NCBI RefSeq assembly: GCF_019428685.1
Contig: NZ_CP080096.1
Location: forward strand, 1,984,001 to 2,048,000
Reading direction: 5' to 3'
From: Paraburkholderia edwinii
Lineage (GTDB): Bacteria > Pseudomonadota > Gammaproteobacteria > Burkholderiales > Burkholderiaceae
DNA length: 64,000 nucleotides
Position 1 is the first letter of the stretch. Every line of letters starts with the position of its first letter. The position numbers and the translations under genes are program-made. Shown here piece after piece: positions 35,596 through 44,940 of this stretch. Under the pieces are notes generated by a model, which ran no database searches, was not told the DNA's origin, and was given only the letters and a program-made list of their open reading frames with translations.

Positions 35596-37119
35596 CTACG
35601 GCTTCGTTCCCTCGCGCGCCCGCGCCTCATCGTTTGCATAAAGCGCGCGTTTGTCCTCGTACATCAACAGATCCGCGCGCTGCACGCCCGCTTCGAGCCG
35701 CTCGCCGCGCTGCACCGTCGCGGCGCCCATCGAGAAGCTCAGCGGCGTGCCCGGATAGAACTGATTGTTGAGTTCCACCAGTTGCCGGATCGTGTCGATC
35801 ACGGCCGCGCCGCCGCGCTCGTCGGTGCCGGGCAGCAGCACGGCGAACTCGTCGCCGCCGATGCGCGCGGCGACAAACGGTATTTCCATCGCCTTCGCGA
35901 GCACTTCGCCGGCGCGGCGCAGCAGCGCGTCGCCGGCCGCGTGGCCGAGCTGGTCGTTGACGCGTTTGAGCCCGTTGAGGTCGGCCATGATGACCGTAAC
36001 CGGATACGGGCCTTTACGCTCGAGCCGGTTCAGTTCGTCGACATAGAACGAGCGGTTGCGCAGCTTGGTCAGCACATCGTGTTTGCCGAGATACTCGAGA
36101 TACGCTTCGGCCTTCTTGCGCGCGGTGATGTCGGTCAGCGCGACCAGCACGAGGTCCCAGTTCTGCTCGTGGCCCGGCAGCACCGAGAATTGCAGGTGCA
36201 CGTGTACCTCGTTCGCGTCGAGCGAGTAGTTGAGCACTTCGCGCTGCTGGAACAGCTTGCCGTCCCACAGGTCGATCAGCTGCTCGCGAAAATGCGGGCG
36301 CATATCGTCGCGGAACACATCGGCGAGACGTGCGAGCAGGGTATGCTTGTCAGGCGCGGCAAACATCTCGAGCGTGTGCTGATTGACGTCGAGCACATGA
36401 ATTTCCTGCATGCAGCGCTCGACGAATTCCGGATGCACATCGGTAAACGTACGGAAATCGACGATGCCTTGCGCGCGCGCATCGTCGAGCAGACGTTTGA
36501 CGGCGCTGAAATCCTCGACCCACAGCGACACCGGCGAATGCTCGAACAGCCCGCGCGCGTATTGCTCGGCGTGCGTGATGCGCAGGCGGGTGCGTTCGAG
36601 TTCGGTGATGTCCTCCACCGACACGAGCACGCGGTCCCATAGCAGCGCATGGCCGGGCAGCACCTGTCCCTTGAGCAGCACGTCGAGACGCCGGCCGCCG
36701 AGCGTGTAGTTGACGGTCTGACTCGTGAAATGCGCCTGTCCGGCCCACAGCTGGCACAGTTCTTCGAGGTGCGTCTTCAGCATGTCGTCGCGGAACACGG
36801 CGCCGAGGTTGCCGGTCAGCTCGCCGAAATCGGTGGCATCGAAAAGCGCAAGCGTCTTGCGGTTCACCTTGATTACGCGGATGTGGCCCGCGCATTCGGC
36901 GACGCGTGCCGGATTCGCCTGCAGGAAGGTGCGCAAGTCGGTCACGCCCTGCGCGCGCCAGTCGTCGAACAGCGCGCGCACGCCGCTGAAGTCCTCGAGC
37001 CACAGCGAGACAGGGGCGAGTTCGAACATATCGGCGTCGTCGCTCGGCGTGGCATCGGTCTGCGTAAGCGGAAGGGCGGGCGTAGGGGCGGAAGCAGGGG
37101 CAGACGGGGAATTCGGCAT
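35596..37119 (-). CDS. Diguanylate cyclase with two tandem PAS-like domains
   Basis: A 507-residue cytoplasmic protein. Residues 30-185 and 190-345 are two clearly duplicated PAS-type sensor units, both beginning with a PVSLW(L/V)EDFS motif and ending in VLVSVEDITELER or VLVALTDITARKK. The catalytic domain has RIGGDEFAVLLPG with the GGDEF loop intact, so it should make cyclic di-GMP. The inhibitory RxxD I-site normally just before GGDEF is absent (the sequence there is AMEIPFVAAR), so product inhibition is not expected. No membrane helix is present, so it senses a cytoplasmic signal. Confidence 0.92.
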   Translation of the reverse strand: MPNSPSAPASAPTPALPLTQTDATPSDDADMFELAPVSLWLEDFSGVRALFDDWRAQGVTDLRTFLQANPARVAECAGHIRVIKVNRKTLALFDATDFGELTGNLGAVFRDDMLKTHLEELCQLWAGQAHFTSQTVNYTLGGRRLDVLLKGQVLPGHALLWDRVLVSVEDITELERTRLRITHAEQYARGLFEHSPVSLWVEDFSAVKRLLDDARAQGIVDFRTFTDVHPEFVERCMQEIHVLDVNQHTLEMFAAPDKHTLLARLADVFRDDMRPHFREQLIDLWDGKLFQQREVLNYSLDANEVHVHLQFSVLPGHEQNWDLVLVALTDITARKKAEAYLEYLGKHDVLTKLRNRSFYVDELNRLERKGPYPVTVIMADLNGLKRVNDQLGHAAGDALLRRAGEVLAKAMEIPFVAARIGGDEFAVLLPGTDERGGAAVIDTIRQLVELNNQFYPGTPLSFSMGAATVQRGERLEAGVQRADLLMYEDKRALYANDEARAREGTKP

Positions 37120-37303
37120 GGCGGCTTGGAAATCGTCGAAGCCGCTATTTTAAGATGCGCGGGGCGCGTCAGAAAGCAGGGTAAGTTTGAGTATCCGGAC
37201 ACCGGAATAATTTACCCAACCGCGCCACCCCGCCAAGCGACCCAACCGCACAATCATTGACCGCAGTAACCGGCCCGTTCACAGAAGCCAGGGAAAACGA
37301 AAA

Positions 37304-37693
37304 ATGACCATCGAACTGACGCTGCTTGCGTGGACGCTCGTCCTCGCGCTGATTCAGGTGCTCCTGCCCGCGCTGCTGCGTAACCGCGAGACCGGCATTG
37401 CATACAACGCAAGCGCGCGCGATAAACCGGGCGCGCCGGTCGGCGCGATCACCGGGCGGCTCATGCGCGCGCAGAACAATCTGTTCGAGACACTGCCCGT
37501 GTTCGCCGCGGCCGTGCTGATCGCCCACGTAGCGGGCCGCGACGATGCGCAAACCGCATTGGGCGCGTGGCTCTATCTGATCGCGCGCGTGGCGTATGTG
37601 CCGCTCTACGCGGCCGGCGTGCCATATGTGCGCTCGCTGGTATGGGTGGTGTCGCTAGCGGGTATCCTGCTGGTTCTCGGCCGGCTGATCTGA
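37304..37693 (+). CDS. MAPEG-family membrane protein
   Basis: A 129-residue membrane protein with four hydrophobic segments. The conserved MAPEG block is RLMRAQNNLFETLPVFAAAV, and the C-terminal YVRSLVWVVSLAGILLVLGR is typical. Eukaryotic relatives conjugate glutathione or leukotrienes; the bacterial proteins are mostly uncharacterised. It lies 45 bp upstream of an esterase gene, so the two may share a transcript. Confidence 0.88.
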   Translation: MTIELTLLAWTLVLALIQVLLPALLRNRETGIAYNASARDKPGAPVGAITGRLMRAQNNLFETLPVFAAAVLIAHVAGRDDAQTALGAWLYLIARVAYVPLYAAGVPYVRSLVWVVSLAGILLVLGRLI

Positions 37694-37738
37694 CGCCGGC
37701 CCCCCAACCGAGAGCGCCACGAAAGGAGCTGTCAACAC

Positions 37739-38425
37739 ATGAACGACCCGAAGATGAACGCCCCGACGTCGACGATCGAAATCGAAACCGCGCCGAACCC
37801 CGAGTTTGCGGTGATCCTGATGCATGGCCTTGGCGCCGACGCGAACGATTTCGTGCCGCTGATTCCCGAGCTGCGCCTCGCCGGTGCGCCCGGCGTGCGC
37901 TTCGTTTTTCCGAATGCGCCCGAGATTCCGGTGACCGCGAACAACGGCTATGTGATGCGCGCGTGGTACGACATCCTGTCGTTTCAGGGCATCAACCGGC
38001 AAGTCGACGAAACCGGCATCGACGCGTCGTGCACGACCGTGCGCCAACTGATCGCCGCGCAGAACGCGCGCGGCATCGCGACATCGAAGATCTTTCTCGC
38101 GGGCTTCTCGCAAGGCGGCGCGATGACGTATTCGGCGGGACTGACCCATCCGGACGCGCTTGCAGGCCTGATCGTGATGTCGGGCTATGTGCCGTCGCAG
38201 CCGTATATCGAAAGCCGCGCGAGCGAAGCGAACCGCCGCACGCCGGTGTTTGCCGCGCATGGGACACAGGACGACGTGCTGCCGGTCATTCTCGGCGAAA
38301 CCGCGCGCGACTACGCGAGCGCGCGTGGCAACGAGGTCGAATGGCACGCGTATCCGATGCCGCATTCGGTTTGCGCGGAGGAGATCGTCGCGCTGCGCGC
38401 GTGGCTCGTGGCGCGTTTGAAGTAG
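37739..38425 (+). CDS. Alpha/beta-hydrolase carboxylesterase (EstB/acyl-protein thioesterase type)
   Basis: A 228-residue esterase. The nucleophile elbow is GFSQGGAM (Ser124), the acid lies in HGTQDDVLPV and the histidine in PMPHSVCAEE. The oxyanion block LMHGLGADANDFVPLIPEL is typical of the phospholipase/carboxylesterase family 2 group, which cleaves short acyl esters or acyl-proteins. There is no signal peptide. It follows the MAPEG gene closely. Confidence 0.93.
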   Translation: MNDPKMNAPTSTIEIETAPNPEFAVILMHGLGADANDFVPLIPELRLAGAPGVRFVFPNAPEIPVTANNGYVMRAWYDILSFQGINRQVDETGIDASCTTVRQLIAAQNARGIATSKIFLAGFSQGGAMTYSAGLTHPDALAGLIVMSGYVPSQPYIESRASEANRRTPVFAAHGTQDDVLPVILGETARDYASARGNEVEWHAYPMPHSVCAEEIVALRAWLVARLK

Positions 38426-38584
38426 GAGATAGAGGGCCGCCGGTCGCAAGTGATGGCGGCACACGAAGAAGGTGGCACACGTGCGAGAGCGCCTGAGAGG
38501 GGCAGGCGGGACACGTGCGAGCGCGTGTGCGAGGGGCACGAAGCGCAGGCGGCGCGCCTGCTTGCCGCCTGCGCGCCGATTCGC

Positions 38585-39643
38585 TTACGCCGAAGCCGCT
38601 GCCGCTGCCGCTGCCGACGCTGCTGCCGCAGTCAAACGCTCAGCCTGCGCCTGTTCAAACGCATCGCCGTCAGCCTCGCCGCCGCCAGTAGCATCGCCAT
38701 GCTCCACCGCCGCTTTCCTGCTCGCAGCATAAGCCCGCGGCGTCATCCCGTAGCGTTCCTTGAACGCGCGGCTGAAGTGCGCGGCGCTTGCGAAGCCGCA
38801 TCGGTACGCGATTTCCTGAATCGCGCCCTGTTGGGCACCGGCCAGCATCCGCGTCGCGTGTTCGAGCCGCAGCGACCACGCGTAGCGCATCGGCGACAGC
38901 CCGTTTGCCTTTAGCGCGCGTGTCAGGCAGCTCGTCGAAATATTGAGTTCTTCCGCGATGCGCACGACGCTCAATTCCGGATCGCCGATCCGGCGCGCGA
39001 TAACCTGCTTGGCGCGCAGCATCGTCGCGACACTCGCGCGGCGCGACGCGCACGAATCGCGTTCGTTGACGAACACGTCCATCAGATCGAGACACTGGTC
39101 GCTGAGCCGCTCGAGCAGCGGTTCGCTGGCCTTGCCGGCCTGCGAGGTCAGATTCAGCAGGAACTCGCGCACCGCACCGACATCGCCCGACGCCGAGTCC
39201 GGGCGAAACACCATCGGAAAGCGATGACGCAAACCACGCTCGCGCAGCGCCGCCTTCGGAAAACGCAGGATCGCCAGCCGCGTCGGCTCGCGAAACGACT
39301 CGTTGAACATATGCAGCGGATCGAGCACGGCGATGTCGCCGGGCCCGAACTCGACGGTCTGTCCGCGCTGTTCGACCGACATCGTTCCGCTTCGGACGAC
39401 CTTCACATACAGATGCTCGCCGTTCCAGAAACGCGGGCGCTGCATGATCGGCGACACGGACTGCCACGCAACTTCGATGTTCAGAATGTCGGTCTGCCCG
39501 GCGCGCGCGCCATTGACGATCGATGGGACGGAATGGCACGCGTCGATCCGGCACTGCATGCCATGCGCCGATACTGCGTCGATCCATGCGTTACGGCCCG
39601 ATGGCGCGCCGTCCCAGCTGCTTTCGAAAAATCCGGTATCCAC
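38585..39643 (-). CDS. AraC-family regulator beside the beta-glucoside operon
   Basis: A 352-residue AraC regulator of the FeaR-like type. The N-terminal sensor has FWNGEHLYVKVVRSGTMSVE and FGPGDIAVLDPLHMFNESF. The C-terminal HTH pair has VVRIAEELNISTSCLTRALK and EIAYRCGFASAAHFSRAFKE. The start is GTG at 39643 with AAAGGAGAGG upstream; an in-frame extension to 39874 has no homology. The C-terminus ends in a poly-Ala run encoded by repeated GCN triplets at about 38588-38631. It is divergent from the glucosidase by 487 bp and could co-regulate it with the LacI protein; this is inference. Confidence 0.88.
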   Translation of the reverse strand: MDTGFFESSWDGAPSGRNAWIDAVSAHGMQCRIDACHSVPSIVNGARAGQTDILNIEVAWQSVSPIMQRPRFWNGEHLYVKVVRSGTMSVEQRGQTVEFGPGDIAVLDPLHMFNESFREPTRLAILRFPKAALRERGLRHRFPMVFRPDSASGDVGAVREFLLNLTSQAGKASEPLLERLSDQCLDLMDVFVNERDSCASRRASVATMLRAKQVIARRIGDPELSVVRIAEELNISTSCLTRALKANGLSPMRYAWSLRLEHATRMLAGAQQGAIQEIAYRCGFASAAHFSRAFKERYGMTPRAYAASRKAAVEHGDATGGGEADGDAFEQAQAERLTAAAASAAAAAAASA

Positions 39644-40130
39644 AGCCGTACCTCTCCTTTCCTGTTGGGCGCAAAGCCTTGATTGAAAACTGATGCGGCA
39701 TTGCGACGAGTCGCCCGGCGGAAGTTCACGCCTCGCTTCGAGGGGCAGTGAGGCAGTGTGCAACCAGGACGGCACTCGGCACCCATGATCGATACGGAGA
39801 ACAGCGGCCACGCGAAAATATTCCGTGTGCGCCACGTAAGTTGACGAATTCGGACAGGCGCGTCGTGCAGTCAAATTCGGCGACCCGTGAAGTCAATATC
39901 GCGTGCACTGCCACGCGCCGTGACCAGCTACGACGAGCGCGTCGATGCGAAGCGCATGGCAGGAATCTCGCGCTCTTTATGCGTGCCACAGCGCATCGCA
40001 TTCCACTCCAGACAAACCCGGATTGCTGCGTCAAAAGCGCCGCTGATATTGTGCGCAACGGACGGATGGAAGCGCTTCCATTCCTGCTGGATCGACGACC
40101 CTGCGGTTCAACCTTGCATGAGGAGTTCCC
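39644..40130. promoter_or_regulatory. Divergent promoter region of the AraC gene and beta-glucoside operon
   Basis: This 487-bp gap carries no credible gene. Its main feature is the perfect LacI-type operator at 40067-40080, 50 bp before the glucosidase start. The AraC-proximal 300 bp show no clear repeat. Confidence 0.55.
40067..40080. promoter_or_regulatory. LacI-family operator, perfect 14-bp palindrome
   Basis: TGGAAGCGCTTCCA is a perfect palindrome with the central CG of LacI/GalR sites and the form of CcpA- or BglR-like operators. It lies 50 bp before the glucosidase GTG. The LacI regulator at the end of the same operon (46228-47253) is the obvious binder. Confidence 0.8.
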
Positions 40131-41546
40131 GTGGCTCAAGACGCAGTTGAATCCCCCGATATCGCGCGCAGCGACAGAAGCAGCGACGTTGGCGGCGACC
40201 CCTTCACGCCTGCCGCCGGTTCCGCGCTCTGGCGCAAGAACTTCCTGCTCGGCGCCGCGACGGCCTCGTATCAGATCGAAGGCGCGGTCAACGAAGACGG
40301 CCGCCTGCCGTCGATCTGGGACACGTTCTCGGCCACGCCCGGCAAGGTGCTGCACGGCGATACCGGCGAGCACGCGTGCGACCATTACCACCGCTGGGAA
40401 AGCGACATCGAGTTGCTGACCTCGCTCAACTTCGAAGCGTACCGGCTGTCGATTGCCTGGCCGCGCGTGATGGATGAAGCGGGGCGGCCGAACCGCAAAG
40501 GGCTCGACTTCTACAAGCGCCTGCTCGGCAGGCTGAAAGAGAAGGGCCTGCAGACGTTCGCGACGCTCTATCACTGGGACTTGCCGCAGCATCTCGAAGA
40601 CCGCGGCGGCTGGCTCAATCGCGACATCGTTTACCGCTTCGCCGACTACGCGGACCTGATGAGCCGCGAACTCGCCGGCCACGTCGACGCCTGGATGACG
40701 CTCAACGAACCCTGGTGCTCGGCCTTTCTCGGCTACGGCGACGGCCATCACGCGCCGGGGCGCACGAGCGTGCGCTATGCGGCGCAGGCGATGCATCATC
40801 TGCTGCTCGCGCATGGCGAGGCACTCGCGGTGCTGCGCGAGAACGATCCCGCGTCGAAGAAGGGCATCGTCGCGAACGTTGGCCGCGGTACCGGCAATAC
40901 GTCGAGCGCGGCCGATACGCACGCCGCGCATCTGTTCGAAGTGCAGCACAACGCGTGGATTCTCGATCCGCTGTTCAAGGGCTCGTATCCGGCCGACCTG
41001 TGGACGCTGTGGCCCGGCGCGGAACCGCTCGTGCTCGACGGCGATATGCAGAAGATCAGCGCGCCGCTCGATTTTCTCGGCATCAACTATTACTTCCGCA
41101 CCAACGTGCAAAGCGACGGCGCGAACGGCTATACCGAAGTGCCGCTCGCCGGTGTCGAGCGCACGCAGATGGGCTGGGAAGTCTATCCGGACGGCCTGCG
41201 CGATCTGCTGACCGGCTTTCACCGCAACTATCGGACGCTGCCGCCGATCTACATCACCGAAAACGGCATGGCCTCCGACGACCAGGTCGACAACGGCCGC
41301 ATCGACGACGCGCAGCGCATCGCGTTCCTCAAGCGCCACCTCGCGGCCGTCGACGAGGCGATCGCGCAAGGCGTCGACATCCGCGGTTATTTCGTCTGGT
41401 CGCTGCTCGACAACTTCGAATGGGCGTACGGTTATGAACGCCGCTTCGGTGTTGTCCATGTCGACTACCGGACGCAGCAGCGCACCGTCAAACGCAGTGC
41501 GCAACTGATCTCGAAGTTCCTGCAGGAACGCGCCGCGCGCGCCTGA
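40131..41546 (+). CDS. Beta-glucosidase, glycoside hydrolase family 1
   Basis: A 471-residue GH1 enzyme. The acid/base is Glu193 in MTLNEPWCSAFLGY and the nucleophile is Glu377 in IYITENGM. FLLGAATASYQIEGA and the C-terminal GYFVWSLLDNFEWAYGY are family landmarks. With no signal peptide it is cytoplasmic and should hydrolyse imported beta-glucosides such as cellobiose to glucose; GH1 members can also act on galactosides or fucosides. The start is GTG at 40131 after TGAGGAG. About 30 extra residues precede the barrel. It heads an operon with a complete ABC importer and LacI regulator. Confidence 0.95.
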   Translation: MAQDAVESPDIARSDRSSDVGGDPFTPAAGSALWRKNFLLGAATASYQIEGAVNEDGRLPSIWDTFSATPGKVLHGDTGEHACDHYHRWESDIELLTSLNFEAYRLSIAWPRVMDEAGRPNRKGLDFYKRLLGRLKEKGLQTFATLYHWDLPQHLEDRGGWLNRDIVYRFADYADLMSRELAGHVDAWMTLNEPWCSAFLGYGDGHHAPGRTSVRYAAQAMHHLLLAHGEALAVLRENDPASKKGIVANVGRGTGNTSSAADTHAAHLFEVQHNAWILDPLFKGSYPADLWTLWPGAEPLVLDGDMQKISAPLDFLGINYYFRTNVQSDGANGYTEVPLAGVERTQMGWEVYPDGLRDLLTGFHRNYRTLPPIYITENGMASDDQVDNGRIDDAQRIAFLKRHLAAVDEAIAQGVDIRGYFVWSLLDNFEWAYGYERRFGVVHVDYRTQQRTVKRSAQLISKFLQERAARA

Positions 41547-41576
41547 TCCTGCATCTTTCGTCCTCGTTTTCATCGG

Positions 41577-41601
41577 GCTTGCCGGCGGCGCGCCGGCAAG
41601 C
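41577..41601 (+). terminator. Intercistronic hairpin between glucosidase and binding-protein genes
   Basis: GCTTGCCGGCG and CGCCGGCAAGC form a perfect 11-bp stem with a 3-nt loop, 31 bp after the glucosidase stop and 55 bp before the binding-protein start. No T-run follows. Such hairpins often partly stop transcription or protect an mRNA end, setting unequal levels of neighbouring gene products. Confidence 0.7.
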
Positions 41602-41655
41602 ATGCATGCAGCCGACTTGCAAAAAGAAGCAGGCGCGAAGCCTGGAGGAGATGAA

Positions 41656-42939
41656 ATGCAGAACAGAAGACCCGGAGCGCGCACCCGCATCGCCATGGCG
41701 AGCGCCTGTGCGCTCGCGCTATGCGGCGCGCTTGCGCAGATGGTTGCACCGGTCGCCGCGCATGCGGCAGAGCCGCCGCTCAAAGCGAACGTGATTCACT
41801 GGTGGACCTCGGGCGGCGAATCGGCGGCGATCCGCCAGTTCGCCGAGGCGTACGACAAGGCCGGCGGCCAGTGGGTCGACAACGCGGTGGCCGGCGCCGA
41901 CCAGGCGCGCGCGACCGCGATCAACCGCATCGTCGGCGGCGATCCGCCGACCGCCGCGCAATTCAATACGTCGAAGCAGTTTCACGACCTGATCGACCAG
42001 GGCCTGCTCAATAACGTCGATACGGTCGCCACGAAAGAAAACTGGGCGGCCATTTTCCCGCAGTCGATTCTCGACAGCATCCGCGTGAACGGTCATTACT
42101 ACGCGACGCCCGTCGATATCCACATGCAGGGCTGGTTCTTCTATTCGAAGCCGCTGTTCCAGAAAGCCGGCATTGCGAACGAACCGCAGAACTTCGACGA
42201 GTTCGTCGCCGATCTCGACAAGCTCAAGAAAACCGGCGTGATTCCGCTCGCGCTCGGCGGCCAGCCGTGGCAGGAAAAAATCACGTTCGACGCTATTTTC
42301 GCGGACGTCGGCGGGCAGGACCTGTATCTTAAGGTGTACCGCGATCGGGACGTCAACGCGGTGAAGTCCGATGCGTTCAAGAAGGTGCTCGCATCTTTCA
42401 AGAAGCTGCACGATTACGTCGACCCGGGTTCGCCCGGCCGTAACTGGAACGATGCCACCGCGCTCGTTATTTCCGGTAAGGCCGGCGTGCAGATCATGGG
42501 CGACTGGGCGAAGGGCGAGTTCTCGGCGGCGAAGCAGTCGGCGGGCAAGGACTTCGGCTGTTTCCCGGGCTTCGGTCCGCATTCGCCGTATCTGGTAGCC
42601 GGCGACGTGTTCGTCTTTCCGAAGACCGACAACCCGAATGCGATCAAGGCGCAGAACCTGCTTGCAACGATCATGACGTCGCCGACGGCGCAAGTGGCGT
42701 TCAGCGCGCGCAAGGGTTCGATTCCGATCCGTCCGGACGTCGATACGAGTCAGCTCGATATGTGCGCGAAAGAGGGCATTGCGATCATGAAAGACAAGTC
42801 GCGGCAGTTGCCGAATCCGGAAATGCTGATCTCGCCCGATGTGCAGGGCGCGTTGACCGACGTCATCACGAACTTCTGGAACAAGAACCAGTCGGTCGAC
42901 GATGCGCAGAAGGCCTTCGCCGGCGCGCTAAAGGGTTGA
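41656..42939 (+). CDS. Sugar ABC transporter periplasmic substrate-binding protein (family 1)
   Basis: A 427-residue periplasmic protein. A long signal peptide ends near VAAHAAEPP. The mature part begins NVIHWWTSGGESAAIRQFAE, the typical opening of family 1 oligosaccharide-binding proteins, with YYATPVDIHMQGWFFYSKPL and GKAGVQIMGDWAKGEF later. The ligand is probably a beta-glucoside given the GH1 partner. The ATG at 41656 has a GGAGGAG site and is preferred to upstream frames. Two permease genes follow directly. Confidence 0.94.
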   Translation: MQNRRPGARTRIAMASACALALCGALAQMVAPVAAHAAEPPLKANVIHWWTSGGESAAIRQFAEAYDKAGGQWVDNAVAGADQARATAINRIVGGDPPTAAQFNTSKQFHDLIDQGLLNNVDTVATKENWAAIFPQSILDSIRVNGHYYATPVDIHMQGWFFYSKPLFQKAGIANEPQNFDEFVADLDKLKKTGVIPLALGGQPWQEKITFDAIFADVGGQDLYLKVYRDRDVNAVKSDAFKKVLASFKKLHDYVDPGSPGRNWNDATALVISGKAGVQIMGDWAKGEFSAAKQSAGKDFGCFPGFGPHSPYLVAGDVFVFPKTDNPNAIKAQNLLATIMTSPTAQVAFSARKGSIPIRPDVDTSQLDMCAKEGIAIMKDKSRQLPNPEMLISPDVQGALTDVITNFWNKNQSVDDAQKAFAGALKG

Positions 42940-42946
42940 GCGAACA

Positions 42947-43945
42947 ATGGGCGCGCTGAAGTCGCAGGCTCTCGCGGATGTTGCCGGCAAGCCGCGGCAT
43001 GGCGGCGCCCATGCAGGCGGAGGCGGTGAAGTCACCGCCGCGCGCCAGCGCCGGCCCTTGCGCCCGCTGCGCAAGCGCTGGCCGCTTGCCGCATGGATCG
43101 CGCTGCTGCCGATGCTGCTGACCGTAGTGTTCGCGTATCTGGGCACGATGGTCTGGACGGCGCGCGTGTCGTTCAGCAACTCGCGCACGTTTCCGTCGAA
43201 CGACTTCGTCGGCTTCACGCAGTACGTGCGGCTCTTTCACAACGACCGCTGGCTCGTGTCGTTGCAGCATATCGTGCTGTACGGCGCGTGCTTTATCGTC
43301 GCGTGCATCGTGATCGGCATGCTGCTCGCGATCTTTATCGATCAGCGCGTCAGCGCGGAAGGCGTGCTGCGCACGATCTTTCTCTATCCGTACGCGATGT
43401 CGTTCGTCGCGACCGGCCTCGTCTGGCAGTGGATCCTCAATCCGTCGCTCGGCGCGCAAGCGGTGCTCAGGAAGATCGGCTTCGCGCACGCGCATTTCGA
43501 CTGGATCGTCGATCAGGACTTTGTCGTTTATACGCTCGTCATTGCGACGGTGTGGCAGGCGTCGGGCCTCGTGATGGCGCTGATGCTGGCAGGCCTGCGC
43601 GGCGTCGACGACGAACTGTGGAAGGCCGCGCGCCTCGACGGCATTCCGCGTTGGCGGGTCTATGTGAGCATCGTGATTCCGATGCTCGGGCCGTCGCTTT
43701 CAACGGCGTTCGTGCTGCTGTTCGTGATGGTCGTCAAGCTCTACGACGCGGTCGTCGCGATGACGCAAGGCGGCCCCGGCACCGCGAGCGAAGTGCCCGC
43801 GAAGTTCATCATGGATTATCTGTTCGGCCGCGCGAATATCGGGCTTGCATCGGCGGCGTCGGTGGTGATGCTGCTGACGGTGCTGGCGATTCTCGCGCCG
43901 TTCTTCTATGCAAGAAGCCGCGCCGCCGCGCGAAAGGACGGGTGA
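42947..43945 (+). CDS. Sugar ABC transporter permease (MalF-like)
   Basis: A 332-residue inner-membrane permease with about six membrane helices after a 45-residue basic N-terminal tail. The EAA loop that docks the ATPase reads DDELWKAARLDGIPRWRVYV, followed by IPMLGPSLSTAFVLLFVM. It pairs with the next gene to form the channel for sugar import. It starts 7 bp after the binding-protein stop. Confidence 0.94.
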   Translation: MGALKSQALADVAGKPRHGGAHAGGGGEVTAARQRRPLRPLRKRWPLAAWIALLPMLLTVVFAYLGTMVWTARVSFSNSRTFPSNDFVGFTQYVRLFHNDRWLVSLQHIVLYGACFIVACIVIGMLLAIFIDQRVSAEGVLRTIFLYPYAMSFVATGLVWQWILNPSLGAQAVLRKIGFAHAHFDWIVDQDFVVYTLVIATVWQASGLVMALMLAGLRGVDDELWKAARLDGIPRWRVYVSIVIPMLGPSLSTAFVLLFVMVVKLYDAVVAMTQGGPGTASEVPAKFIMDYLFGRANIGLASAASVVMLLTVLAILAPFFYARSRAAARKDG

Positions 43946-43948
43946 ACA

Positions 43949-44932
43949 ATGAGCACGCTCGATCCCGCTGAAGGCGCTGCATCGTTGCCGCAAGGGCGCC
44001 GTCTTGCCGAGGCTGCCGCTGCAACGGCTGGTGAAGCCGCCGCAACAACGGCACGCACGCGCCGTCCCCGTCCGCGCCGCCCGCGTTTTTCTCCAGCCCG
44101 CATCGGCATCTACGCGTTCCTGATGATATGCGCGCTGTTTTTCCTGCTGCCGCTCTACGTCATGCTTGTCACGTCCGTCAAACCGATGGACGAAATCCGC
44201 CTCGGCAATCTGCTCGCGTGGCCCGTGCATCTGACGCTGCACCCGTGGGTCGACGCATGGCAGGCTGCCTGCACCGGGCTCGACTGCAACGGCATCCAGG
44301 TCGGCTTCTGGAACTCGGTGCGCATCGTCGTGCCGAGCACCGTGCTGTCGATCGCGGTCGGCGCCGTGAACGGCTACGCGTTGTCGTTCTGGCGGCCGCG
44401 CGGTGCCGGTTGGCTGTTCGGCGTGCTGCTCGTCGGCGCGTTTATTCCGTACCAGGTGATGATTTACCCGATGGTGCGCGTGCTTGCCAGCGTGCACCTG
44501 TTCAGTTCGCTGCCCGGCATCGTGGTAATTCATACGATCTTCGGCATGCCCGTGATGACGCTGCTGTTCCGCAACTACTACGCGGGCATTCCGCTCGAGC
44601 TGTTCAAGGCCGCGCGCATCGACGGCGGCGGTTTCTGGCGCATTTTCTTTCAGCTGATGCTGCCGATGTCGCTACCGATCATCGTCGTCGCGATGATCCT
44701 GCAGGTGACCAACATCTGGAACGACTACCTGCTCGGCCTCGTCTTCGCGGGCACGAAAAACCTGCCGATGACGGTGCAGCTCAACAACATCATCAATACG
44801 ACGACCGGCGAGCGTCTGTACAACGTGAACATGGCCGCGACCATCCTGACGTCGCTCGTGCCGCTCGCGGTCTATTTCATTTCGGGGCGCTGGTTCGTGC
44901 GCGGCATCGCGTCTGGCGCGGTGAAAGGTTGA
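43949..44932 (+). CDS. Sugar ABC transporter permease (MalG-like)
   Basis: A 327-residue MalG-type permease. The N-terminal 45 residues are Ala/Arg/Pro-rich, then ARIGIYAFLMICALFFLLPL is the first helix. The EAA loop reads GIPLELFKAARIDGGGFWRI, and IPYQVMIYPMVRVL is typical of the group. It starts 3 bp after the previous stop, so translation is likely coupled. It forms the heterodimeric membrane channel with the gene before it. Confidence 0.94.
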   Translation: MSTLDPAEGAASLPQGRRLAEAAAATAGEAAATTARTRRPRPRRPRFSPARIGIYAFLMICALFFLLPLYVMLVTSVKPMDEIRLGNLLAWPVHLTLHPWVDAWQAACTGLDCNGIQVGFWNSVRIVVPSTVLSIAVGAVNGYALSFWRPRGAGWLFGVLLVGAFIPYQVMIYPMVRVLASVHLFSSLPGIVVIHTIFGMPVMTLLFRNYYAGIPLELFKAARIDGGGFWRIFFQLMLPMSLPIIVVAMILQVTNIWNDYLLGLVFAGTKNLPMTVQLNNIINTTTGERLYNVNMAATILTSLVPLAVYFISGRWFVRGIASGAVKG

Positions 44933-44940
44933 TCGGCATC

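Noticed and set aside
39726..41783. A 685-codon minus-strand frame over the glucosidase gene
   Set aside because: It is antisense to a complete GH1 gene with intact catalytic residues and has no recognisable domain.
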